In this document: positions 53,384-64,000 of the stretch, piece after piece
Position numbering within the stretch: the first letter of the stretch is position 1
How the letters are laid out: each line of letters starts with the position of its first letter
From: Dromaius novaehollandiae
Taxonomy: Eukaryota; Chordata; Aves; Casuariiformes; Dromaiidae
Assembly (NCBI RefSeq): GCF_036370855.1
Contig: NC_088099.1
Span: forward strand, 26,627,501-26,691,500
Direction: 5' to 3'
Length of the DNA: 64,000 nt
The notes under the pieces: model-generated
Seen by the model: the letters and a program-made list of their open reading frames with translations, nothing else
The model's database searches: none
What the model was told of the DNA's origin: nothing
Made by a program: the position numbers and the translations under genes

Positions 53384-56300
53384 GAGCAACAAGGTGATGG
53401 TGAAGAAACTAAAAAACTAAAGCCAAGAAACATTTGCCAAGGAATCCTGCATCGTGCCATGGGAAAGCTGCCAAGCTACATAGTCTGTGACTCAGAGATA
53501 TATTTAAATGATGTTTTCTTTTTCTTTTCTTATTACAAAATGTGAGTAGCTGGCAAATAATTTTGTCAGATTCTCAGTTACTTGTTATGAAGAAAATATT
53601 TTCATTTTTAGAATTAAAAACAAATAAGACCTAAAACTAAAATCATGAGATGACTAGAAATAACATGATCTGGACTGTCCTGTGGAAACCTTTATTCAGA
53701 GGGATTATTTCTGAGAGCCGATTCCTCGCTCGTGTTCCCACCACTGCTTCTCTTTGACAGCTCCCCTGGACATGCCTGTACTGCAGGCATGAAAAGGGAA
53801 ACTAAAGCAAGATGTAAGGAAGAAATGTGTATCCCTACTTAGAGATGACGGTCCTTGCCGTTTCTGATTAGCAGCATGAACATGGTATGGTATAAAACTT
53901 CATTCTGCAAGCAGGCCCCAGCTGACAGCGTTGCATGCTCTGGACAGTTACCCACCTCCAGTCCCAAGCGCCTTGCCTCAGCTGTTGTGCAATCCAGAGT
54001 TCTCATTTTAAACGTGACATATTTTGTACTTCTCCCTCTCCTCTCCCTTTAATAACATCTCTGTGTGGGTGGCTGCCAGACACAGCACAGGGAAGAAGTT
54101 ACTTCATGTAGAGCTCATTATACTTGATCACAAATTGCTCAAGACTTTTAAGAAACATACCTTCTCCTCTCCTACGTATAAGAAAGATGATGTGGATAAA
54201 CGTTAGGACTGAGGAAATATATGGTGCTTAAGAGCGCAGCTAAAGTCTGACAGAGAGCTGATCAGCCATCTTGAGTTTCTCATTTTAGTCTTTAACGGCC
54301 CCAATTTTTTTATCCCAAATCTATCATTCTTCAAGTAGGATAGTACCATAATTACAGGTAACATCTCTAAGCTTATTGGGGCTACATCGGTATTAAACTA
54401 TTATCAGAATCAGAGCTAGTGTATCAAAAGAATTACAATAATTACTAGTATTTTCTCTGAAGATTCTCATGAATTTTATGAGTTTCATTCGATAGGCAGC
54501 GGCAGAGAAAGGAAAATTGGTGGTTTCTGAAAAGCTGCTGCAAACTTCCAGTGCAGTAGTGTGTCGAATTTGCTCCCCGCTATTAAAGATGAAATCCAGA
54601 AAGAAAGATAAAATTTCTGATCCCCCCATATGTATGCACAGACTATTTCCTAAGAAACGTAGCGGTGTCCTGCCTGAGCTGAGAAAGCCGGATGCTTTCG
54701 GAGCTGCGTGTGCCCCGCAGATACGAGCCAGGAGGGGAGAGACGCAGCTGGCAGTTCAGGGAGGCTCCAGGACACCAATCGCGTCCAGGGCCGAAGCTGC
54801 TGCACATGTGGCTGGAAGCCAATCGTGTCCAAAAGGAAGTAAAAGGCAAGATGGAAAATAATGTTAATAGTAAGAGAGGGCACGTTACAAAGAGGTGTAA
54901 ATTTGGCAATCTCCTTTTGGGTTAAGTTTGCTAATCAGACAAGAGGTTCCTGGTGTGGGTTTTCATTGTGGAAAGTCTGCACTGCTCCGCTGCCAGTGTT
55001 TTATCACATGGAGATGCTGAACTTCCTGAGGGTTTTTAAAATACAGGTTGGCAACCTGTAAGGAGCCAGAATTATAAAGGGATTAATCCCAAGAAATTTG
55101 CAGAGGGACGTGCGTGTTCTCTTTGAAAGTCTAACTGGAAGGGAAAGCTTAGTAAAAGGGAAACCAACCAGAGGCACCATGTGCACCTTTCTGAGCAAAG
55201 CAGGGCCAGCACCTGCGCAGATTCAGTTCATCAAAAATACAGCAAAGAGCAAGAGAAAGAGCTTAAATGAAAAAAAATATATAAGCATTCTCAAAGCTCC
55301 CTCAGAAACTAGGCAAAAGAAGATCTTATTCTGGGTGCTCAGCATTTGCGTGACACTTTTTATGTAAGCATCATGTTTCAAGGTCCCAGGTGGCCTTGGA
55401 ACAGAATGAAGGGCCTTATCCCCCACTGCTGCATTCAAAGAGAGCTCTACCACAGGATCAGCTAAGTAAGCTCTGGTTTTACAGCCTCTCATAAGAAAAA
55501 AAAGGTCTTTCAACAGAAGGATATAGCATGCCTGGTAAAAACAAAATTGAGGTGAGTGCGGATTTTATCTTCATCCACAGTATGCTCTAACATGGGCAGA
55601 TCTCGTCTGCTCCTGGGCAGAACTGCTTCAGTATTCATCATTTAACACTTTTTTTTTTTTAATGGAAGAGCCTTGATAGGTTGAACGTCCTTCACTTATT
55701 CCCTAAGCACGTACGTCACAGTTCTCTTATCTGTGGACATTTGCTTCTCTAGAAGATTTGTAGGTTTATTCCACCAGGGCTTTTAGAGCCGTTATCTCAG
55801 CTCTGCGAGCATGATACAACAGCGGCATTTTGAAAACTGTCCTGACATCTGAAGCAAGTTCTGGAAGTGCATACACAACTGACCTTGGAAAAAGGGAAAG
55901 GCTAAAAAATGTATGGCTTCTGCTTAGAGGAGACACAGAAGCATTCCTCTCATTCGTACTGACAGTTCTCACCAGCAATATGATTTAACTATTTGTGTGT
56001 TAAATACCCCATCACTGCACAGAGTAAAACTATATCTATATTGTCAGGCAGTAGTTTCAGGTTTAATTATATAGCTAAACTGCAGGCTTCTGCATTTTTT
56101 TAGCATCCAGACGGAACTACTGGTATGACAAATACAATATGGTTGTGCTCCTCCCACAAACACTTATTTAGTTTTCTGTATTCTCTTCTTTCTCATGAGC
56201 CTATTTCATATCCCCTTTTTAAACTTGCACTCTTGAAAACTGCCACGCTTCATTGTTGTTCTTGTGCAACTGTGTTTTAGGGTTTAAAAGCAGTAATTGA

Positions 56301-59280
56301 ATTTAGGATTAGATTAAGGCTGTCCTGCATGGCTGGGTAGGAGCTGAGAGAGCTCCTTCCTCTCCACTTCACCCACCGAAGGAATAGGCAGAGCCGATCT
56401 GCAGAGCACCGTGCACAGGCAGCACTGACCTTGAAAAGATCAAAATCCTTCTCCCAGAGCATGCCAGAGCTGTTTTCTACCACTCTTTGCATTGTCACAC
56501 CTTTTCAGCTCATAAGTTACTTCTCCATTAAAAATCCAGCAGACGGCATCCCAAAATTTTAGTCAGAGCTGGTCATGTCACCATGAAGGTGCTCGTTCAT
56601 GCTATATTTTAAGTGTTTTTGCAGTGAAGCACCTACTGTCAAGGTAAGCAACAGGATTCTTCTAAATTACAGAAGAAACAAGTTATTGCAAAACTAATCT
56701 GTACGCTACACATACTGGTTCATTAAATCTGCTCTAAGATACTAAGCAAATTAACTTCAAAGTATGTTTTCCGGGGTTTTCTACTACTTTATTTCTCAAA
56801 AATGCTAAGCAAGGAGCTTCACAGACTAAAGCATGCCTTACAGATAAAAGAGCTTACAATCTTAAATGTGTAATATAAGATCTTGAGCAGGGAGGACTGG
56901 TATAAATGATGTGTTAGATCCATCATTATGAATTAAACATAAAACAGTACATCTCTGACTAAATTACAAGTCTAACATTTTTTGAAATTCTAGAGCTAGG
57001 AAGAGTAAAGAGCAAAAGCAAATAACCAACTATAAAAGCACCAGGGGAAAAAAACAAAAGACAAAACCTTTTCTGTCATCTGCAGTGCTGAGGTGACAGA
57101 GGTGACAATGAGGTAAGAGAGGTTGGGCATTGGCACTCTTTGAGACTTTAGAAATGGGAGGTCCAATTTCCACATCTGAAGGGAACCATCAAATTGAAAA
57201 TGGTTTACAAAACCTAGATGATCAAATTCTCAATAAAGAGAACAGAAACACAAGAACAAAGGGGTTTCTTCTTTGGGAAAGCACTGCAGACTAAGAGAGA
57301 GGATCCTTGGCTTGTCTCTGCAATGGGGCTTGAGCTGCTCCTATGCGGCAGTGAATGCATGTTTTGGTCTATGACCACTTCTGTTACCCATATTAGGTGT
57401 TAATGGCACCTGTTGCACTAAGCCTCCCCAAAGCTTTTCAGACAAACCTGAAACATCAGAAGAACCCTCCCCCTGCAAACTAATACCTCTCATCACCTTC
57501 AACTGTAATAAAATACTGTTGGTGGGAAAAGAATCTCCGAAAGGGGATTACAGCCCTTCAGACAAGAAAGGCCGGGAAAACATTTTCAGTACTAAACAAC
57601 AACCTATTACGTGAGCGGAGGTGAAATTTCAACTTCAGACTTTTCTCCAGCTGTGGAGGTTGAGCCTCAAAAGACATGAAAATGGATTAGACGGATGGAA
57701 TGAAGAAATATTTTAATTTGTAGCAGCTGTGCTGTCTTACAGTGATTTAATAAACACCTGCAGAAAAACTTGAGATAAGCATTAAAGGTGGAAAGTATTT
57801 ATAGCAACCATACAAGGAAAACTGATACAGTTTTCAAAGGCCAGTTAACCTAAATATAATTTTGCCCTAATTTTCTCCCAGGCAATACACTCTTTCACTC
57901 AGGCTGCACAAGCTGCAAGTTTTACAGGCACTGGCCCATGTAAGTGCATGGTATTGTGTAGTCCCTTACTGGGAGCTCTGCCATTATTTATCCTGTTCAT
58001 CTATTACTGATTTCACATAAAATCAGTCTTTCCCATTTCCCAACCAAAACAAAGAGTAAATTAGTAAGTTAATTTTCTATATGAAAGAGAAAACCCCCCT
58101 CACAAAAAAGAACTTCTAGGTGGCAATACTGCCCAGATGCCATCCTCCCCTCTGCCTGTGTAGCATTTAGGAGAATACATCACACTGCAGATTTTTACTT
58201 GCATTTCAAAGATTCATAGATGAATTTTGGGACAATTTTTACCCTACTCTTGTTGCCAGTACTCTGCCATTAGTGGAAAAATAGCCCACTTCTGTGTTGT
58301 CAGTGGCACAACCCCCACTGTTTTTTGACATTATTTTAATGGGGATAGTATAAAACTCTTTATCTCTGCAGAATGAATGGTGCTGAACACCTGTCATTGC
58401 TTGTGGCACTCCAGCCTCTGAACTTTTCAGTCCACACGCCAATGCGTTGTTCACCGCCGCTGCGTCCCCTGCTAGGGGTTCCCCAAGATCCAGTATATAT
58501 ACTCTTTCATTACTAAAGGGGTCTGATGCCTTCTAGTTGTAACTGAGTATGTTCATTCTTACAGCAGCAGCGTATGATTCATTACTGTCAAGCAGGCTTA
58601 ATTTAAAAGCTATAAAAAGCAACATTACTGAAAAATCTCTTGCTACATATACTTATTTAGATGCTGAAAGCTTGAACTCCAATTATTTGGACATAAAGAG
58701 CACTTTAAAAATTATTCAGTTGTATAGAACAGCGTGTATGCAGTACTGATATAATAATAAAAATGTTTCATGGATATAATCTAATAAAAATCATCTGATA
58801 ATTGACAATAATTGGTCAAATTCTGGATGATACAGCAGACTGAGTCAATCATCTTCTGATTTAGTTACTGATTCAGACTCAGTCAAAATCAATAGTAACT
58901 GAATCTTCATGCCAATTTATTCTAGCTCAGTTGAATAAATCAGCGCAAATGAAGTAATCCCTTGGATGAAATTCCTATCTGACAAATGTCTATATTCCAA
59001 AAGCACTTATTATTGACAAGCCTGGATACTTTAGGAGAGAAGCCATGAATATGGAGAATATTTAAGTAAAAGAAGAAATACTGCATCAGAGATTGTGTTA
59101 GCATTGCTTCCGGACAACACGTTCAGCACATCTATAAAAGGAAAGCAGAGGGTATTATGCATGAGTTTCTGGAAGAAGTCATATGGTTTGCCCATGCAGA
59201 GACAGACTGCATTTCCTCAGAGACGGCAAAATGAAGCACGCAGGCAGCAGAAGCGGGCAGCCAGGCATGTCACATGCTGA

Positions 59281-59845
59281 CGTGGGGAGCGCTTGACTCG
59301 TCGTGCCCTGGCTCCGTCCTCCAGCAGAGCCGGGGGACCAGGGCGGCCGCATCTCCCATGCCCTCGCTCGTGCACAGCCAGCGTGGCCGCAGCTGGAGAG
59401 CAGCGTGCAAGCAGACGCGACGGCTGTGCCACAGGCATTGCGCAAAACAAACACGAGCGGCACGGCAACAACGCATGCACTCATATCGCAGGGCGAACTG
59501 CGGCTTCAGAGGAAGAGGAAGGGACAGGAGCCAGCGTGAGCCATCTCCTGCCGTGCCTCTTCGTGCACAGGGGCCCGGACAAGCCCCGGTGGAGGCAGCG
59601 GAGCTACCTGTGGGTACCCACATGCTGCTCTGCGGCACGCGCGCGGGAGAGGTGCGTCCGCATCCCTTCCTCCCATCACCACCCCTGCCTCCCCAGACTG
59701 CGACTCCATCTGGCTCTTTGACACCTGCGCGCTAGTCGCGGGCTGGCTGCCACACTGTCCGTAGCGGTCCGAACCCTGCGGCAGAGGTAGGCATTTCCGC
59801 AAGGGCGGTGCGGAGCTGCCTCCGGGCGCTGCAGTTCCCGGGAGA
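59281..59845. promoter_or_regulatory. Orphan CpG island inside the CDK6 intron
   Basis: I count about 50 CpG dinucleotides in roughly 565 bp, against only a handful per kb in the flanks. No coding exon of CDK6 or another gene is recognisable in it. The long open frames on both strands follow from GC-rich composition. Intragenic islands of this kind often mark alternative promoters, enhancers or non-coding RNA starts (inference). Confidence 0.65.
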
Positions 59846-62800
59846 AATGCACTTCCAGAGATCTAAATATCAGATTTCTTATTGCTTTCTCATTGACATT
59901 TTGAGCTCTCCTCCCGCAGGCAATAATTTACTTGGTACAAAGTAGTACAAAGTTTCAGAAAGTTGTTATGTTTTGCTGAGCTGTCCTTATACGTTTTTAA
60001 ACTCCTGCTGTTGTCTGTTCCTTTAGGTAGGCTTTCCAGCACTCTCCTGCAGAGTCATGGGTTTTTTTAGACATGAAGAACATCTAACAGCTTTGGTGGG
60101 CACCAGATAGGGAGAAGCGCTGGTGCAAAGCTCTTGAAAAGGAAGAACACAAATGTGAGATAGATTTGTCCTAGGTACTTCTGAACTATCACATACTGTA
60201 TTTATGACTGGTCAACAGCAACTAATTATTAGACTTCTTTTCTTAACAACTGAATACAGAAAATCCAGTGAAATGGCCTAGATCAAATTCTCTAACTAGA
60301 CACCTGATGTGAAAAAAACCCATGCTTGGAAGCTCAGCGACATGAGCCATGGTTAAAATCTAGTCTTTCTCCCCTCTCTCTGGAGTGTACCAGTGTCCAG
60401 GAAAAGATCCCCAACACCACCTCGGAGTTTAAATACCTTTTTTGCAGGTGTTTTCTTACGAAAGAAAAAAGTAAATAAAAACAATGTTTAGTTCTATTAC
60501 GAGTCAAACAAAAGTACAGAGAACTTCCCTCAACCAAACTCCAGGCGAAAAGCACAGCCTCCCTCGGCCAAGTTCCTGGAGCGGGAAGCTGTGTGAGATG
60601 GCCAGCAGACTCCTTCAAAAGCAAAGTCTTTGGGCAGCGTGCAGCCGGCTCACCCGCTCCTTCGCTCAGCGCTGCGGCTGACACAAAAAGGCACGGATGC
60701 AATTCTGCTGCGTTTCCCCTACTCTTTAGGTGGTAGCGTGACCCCCCCAAGCCATCTGCAGCTGAGGCGTAAGCCAAGCAGCCCTCGGGTTGCTCTGGCT
60801 TGCGCCGGGAGGGAATCTGCCCTCGAGCAGCTCCAGCCGACGGAGGCGGACAGGAGGCATAGCTCCGCGCTGAGCTGCCGAGAGCCGTGCCGAGCCCAGC
60901 TCAGATCTGGTGACCAGGTATTTCTGTTGCCCATCTCACTCCCAAATTTCCCTTACAGGCGTTAGGAGGTTAATACCAAGCACTTCCAAATATCTGCTTC
61001 ACAACCAGCATTTTGTGGTCTTCTAGCCACAAGGAAAGGTCAGGAGCAGTATCTTTTCCTCTGACCTCTGGCCAGGCCAAATTCACACTGTCATAGACTG
61101 GAACATCACCCCTCTAATAAATGTTTTTTTAAAAGATGATGTGCTCAGGAGGATTTCAGACCAGTGCTGGATCATCTGCATGGGAAGGAGCCCTGAGGAC
61201 CCTCCCACGTCCCTGGTAAGCTCCAGCCGGGCTTCACTGGTGCGCGACTGCCGGCTCCCCGGCCCGGGGCACCCTGTCCCGAGCCCCCAGCCGCACCGGC
61301 GCCAGTACAACACCTGAACTTAACACTCAGACTAAGCTCCGTCAGCTAACAGCATTTCTAATGGTCGCCTTACCCCTGCCTCATGGCTCCCTTCTGTTTT
61401 TTTGTCATGGGTAATGACAGTTTTTGGTTTCTATGGTTTATCAGCCGTTTCCCTTACCAACAGATCTATTCCTCTCACTGAAAGTCTGGCACGGCTGGAA
61501 ACTAGGAGGAAAACCACAACTGAATGGCCTGGCACTCGCTTACCACTCATCTCCAACCACAGACTGATACAGTTACTGGATTTGACTAACGGCTATCAGT
61601 CAGCCCAACTGTAGATGCTTAAAATGCTATCAGCCAGCAAGGGCTTGAAAGAAAATGTGAGCTAAAAAACAATAAGGTACTTTATTTTTAATGAGGTGAT
61701 GCTGTCTTGAAATCTCTTATCTTTTTTTGTACACAGTAATTATTGGTATTGTTCTGACTGTTTGCCCTTCTCTCCATTAATGTGCATTTGTCCTCTGCCC
61801 AAAGCCAACAGGAGTTCTGCCACTGACTTAGGATTAAACAGAAAACAATCCTGCTTATCAGAAAACTAGAATAACATGAACAAGTGCAGTCTTCTGCCTT
61901 CCTTTGTTAGTAAAGTTTGAAGCAAAATGTCATTGTTGTTCTGTCAGATCACTAAGGTCACTAAGCTAAATTGTGGCTTGGGTCCATTCAGCTTAAGAAG
62001 TGCTTAAAAAATTTCTGTAATAGGCTGGCCACCTATCTGGGGAGGAAGAAAAAATCCTATTTTATTAGGTCTGGTTTGGAAAAACCATCAGCCTCCCACA
62101 CACCCATATGCACATGAATGGCAGAAGAATAAAGGAAGAAAAGTGCAAAGCACAGAATTTTGAATGCTGACAAGATCTTTCCAAGGAATGAACCTTCTCC
62201 CAGCGCAGTTGGTCTGGACTGTGGTGAACTTTTATGGCACTTGCAACTTAAATCATTCTTGTAACAAAACAAGATAATTTCCAAAAATGGCAAAAACAAA
62301 CTCAGGCCAAAACTGTACAGTACCTTGGTTCAAAGATTGCAAATCAAGCTGTGGAGCTTTTACAGTTATAAGCAGCAACATCCACCTTTGCTTGTTAAAA
62401 CAAAGACAAAAGAAGAAAAAAAGAAGAAAGCATTGTTGTTTTAATTTTCCTGCTACCAAAATCTAACTGAGAGCAGGCAGACAAGTGAATGATTATGTTT
62501 TCAAGCTCTTGGTCTACTAGATACGTTGGTTTAAGGTTCACTGGAAAACACCAGATAATATGATTGCAAAGTCTGTGTTTAAAATTGCTGAATGATAAAG
62601 ACAACAGTTCCCTCTTAAACCACATTTAAGAAGTTTGCCCGTTTACAGGGAAAACCCCACTTATAGGCAGCGTTCATAGATGTATTCCTTAGGTGCCTTT
62701 TGCCTAGATATCTGCGTTGTCCTGGCTTTATTACTCCTTCCCTCTCAATACCCAGATAAACGTCTTCCCCCTCTTTTTTTTCTTTTATGGATTCCCTTCC

Positions 62801-64000
62801 TGCTCCATCTATTTCTTTCTTCTTTTCAGTATTTAGATGATTGGGAAACATCTTACTGGTCTCTTCTCTCTTTGCTTTTGAAAGGCATTTCAGAAATGTG
62901 CTGAAAATAGGAGAAGGGAGCACAAAAAGGTCTGATGAAGAGCTGAAAAAAGATAGAAACTTGACCATATGGAGAAATACAGGATCTAGTAGGCAAAGTA
63001 AAATATTTCATATGCTGCACATCTACAGTGCCCACCTAAAACAGTGAGGAATAAATGCTCAGATATGCTGAAGCACAGGAATATAACCGATGAAGAATTA
63101 AAAGGCATGTGATATGAGCCAAAACAATATGCCTTACAAATCTGTACATGGTAGTATTGATATATCTCTGGTAGATATTTCCAGGCTCTGTTCATGGTAC
63201 TATTGTTGTGTGTGTAAAGAGGTAAAATGAAATTGAAGTCTTCATCCCTATCAATCAGTTACCTTTCTTTCTCTTGTGTTCAATATGACAAACATGTCAT
63301 CCGTAATGTCTATCCACATGGGAAGAAGTTAACAACCCAGTTTGGTGAACAAGATCGCAACAGTGTGCCAAACAACTGTTAATAAAGATCACTGCAAAAA
63401 GCCAGAGAATATAATCCTACCCTACAGAAATCATAGTAATTTTTCCATGATTTCCTACCCTACACGAATCGTAAGTTTTCCCATTGATGACAATTTGAGA
63501 CGGAGTTTTATCTACAGCATTGTATAGGAGTATGTGGTCTCTCCTTCCTCCTGGTCCTGCTCAAACCACAGACTCTTCAGTCTCACCTTTGCCTGCACTG
63601 ATACACTTGGTCTACGGCAAGAACAGGGACTGGTCTGAGAAAAACAAGCTCTGTATTAAGCTGCATAGTATTTTGTTGCTACTGTTCCAGTAGCTGATAC
63701 TTCACCATTGATCACAGGCTTTAAATGAATGTTTCAGTGCCTCCAATGCTTTGAATAATGCAGTGAGATTAATGAAAAACTTTTTAAAGTGATAACGTAC
63801 TGTTGCATAGTCTGAACTGAAGGTCATTTAATTAAATAAATCCTCCAGGCAGGTATACATTTGGAAAGTTACAGATTAATTGTATATTCTTCAAAAGCAT
63901 TCAGCAGCAAGACAGTTAATCTTAAGGAATGGCTAATCCAAGATATATCTGGAGTAGAGGAAATAGCACTGCAAACTGTCAAGCAATTCTCTGCAATAGC

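Larger units (their letters stand above)
47990..64000 (-). other. CDK6: CDK6 large intron (partial, at least 16 kb)
   Basis: No CDK6 exon was found from the 51-nt exon to the right edge, in keeping with the very long introns of this gene. Contents that stand out are a (GT)n microsatellite at 53366-53383, a GC-richer patch at about 54.66-54.83 kb, the CpG island at 59.28-59.85 kb, and smaller CpG-rich patches at about 60.55-60.91 and 61.19-61.31 kb. Confidence 0.7.

Noticed and set aside
52934-53392. 152-codon minus-strand frame in the CDK6 intron
   Set aside because: Low-complexity Ser/Leu/Thr/Pro sequence beginning in a (GT)n microsatellite. No domain was recognised.
58239-58454. 71-codon minus-strand frame with a protein-like appearance in the CDK6 intron
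   Set aside because: No family recognised, no splice sites that would join it to CDK6, and no CDK6 similarity.
58839-58930. Imperfect inverted repeats (GACTGAGTC / GACTCAGTC and AGTTACT / AGTAACT) with an AP-1-like TGAGTCA
   Set aside because: Short and interrupted. TGAGTCA/TGACTCA also occurs near 39.2 and 46.9 kb, about the chance frequency for 64 kb.
59179-59802. Overlapping open frames (up to 153 codons) on both strands at the intronic CpG island
   Set aside because: Open in several frames at once, low-complexity composition and no recognisable domain. Best explained by low stop-codon density.
47990-64000. Search for the preceding CDK6 exon (region around DLWSVGCIFAEMF) and for the first CDK6 exon
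   Set aside because: No matching stretch was found on the minus strand, so upstream CDK6 exons are judged to lie beyond the right edge.

Overview
This window is vertebrate nuclear DNA, almost certainly from a bird. It is AT-rich and intron-rich, and short exons are flanked by GT-AG splice sites. Two CpG islands sit over gene starts. The only recognisable interspersed repeats are CR1 LINEs with the avian-type 3' end, a (ATTCTGTG)-like tail. The species cannot be named from the sequence. There is nothing prokaryotic here: no operon, CRISPR array, rRNA or tRNA was seen.

Three protein-coding genes were found, all on the minus strand, so transcription runs right to left. (1) At 584-3064 are the first three coding exons of a calaxin/EFCAB1-type EF-hand gene. 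It starts in a CpG island at about 2.8-3.3 kb and its remaining exons lie off the left edge. (2) At 6384-22641 is a complete FAM133-family gene (FAM133B-like). It has 11 coding exons encoding 250 residues and starts in a strong CpG island at 22.0-23.4 kb. (3) At 41282-47989 are the last three coding exons of CDK6. Downstream of its stop lies about 10 kb or more of probable 3' UTR (to roughly 31 kb or beyond). The right-hand 16 kb (47.99-64 kb) is CDK6 intron, with no further CDK6 exon seen.

The FAM133B-CDK6 order and shared orientation match the human 7q21.2 neighbourhood. Calaxin/EFCAB1 (CLXN) is on human chromosome 8q, so the EF-hand gene here is either a paralogue or a sign of local rearrangement.

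Gene-poor stretches hold a 1.27-kb degenerate CR1 with reverse-transcriptase remnants (26.0-27.27 kb), a short CR1 tail inside a FAM133B intron (12.76-13.11 kb), simple repeats, a polypyrimidine tract inside a CDK6 intron, and an orphan CpG-rich island at 59.28-59.85 kb.

The most notable observations are: an apparent GC-AG intron in FAM133B; an exon-length pattern (96/48/96/48 nt, all phase 0) that suggests internal exon duplication in FAM133B; the unexpected calaxin-like neighbour; several miRNA seed matches in the CDK6 3' UTR; and the orphan CpG island. I found no convincing wholly new gene system. The three genes do unrelated jobs (ciliary calcium sensing, an uncharacterised basic/serine-rich protein, and a G1 cell-cycle kinase) and are linked only by position.
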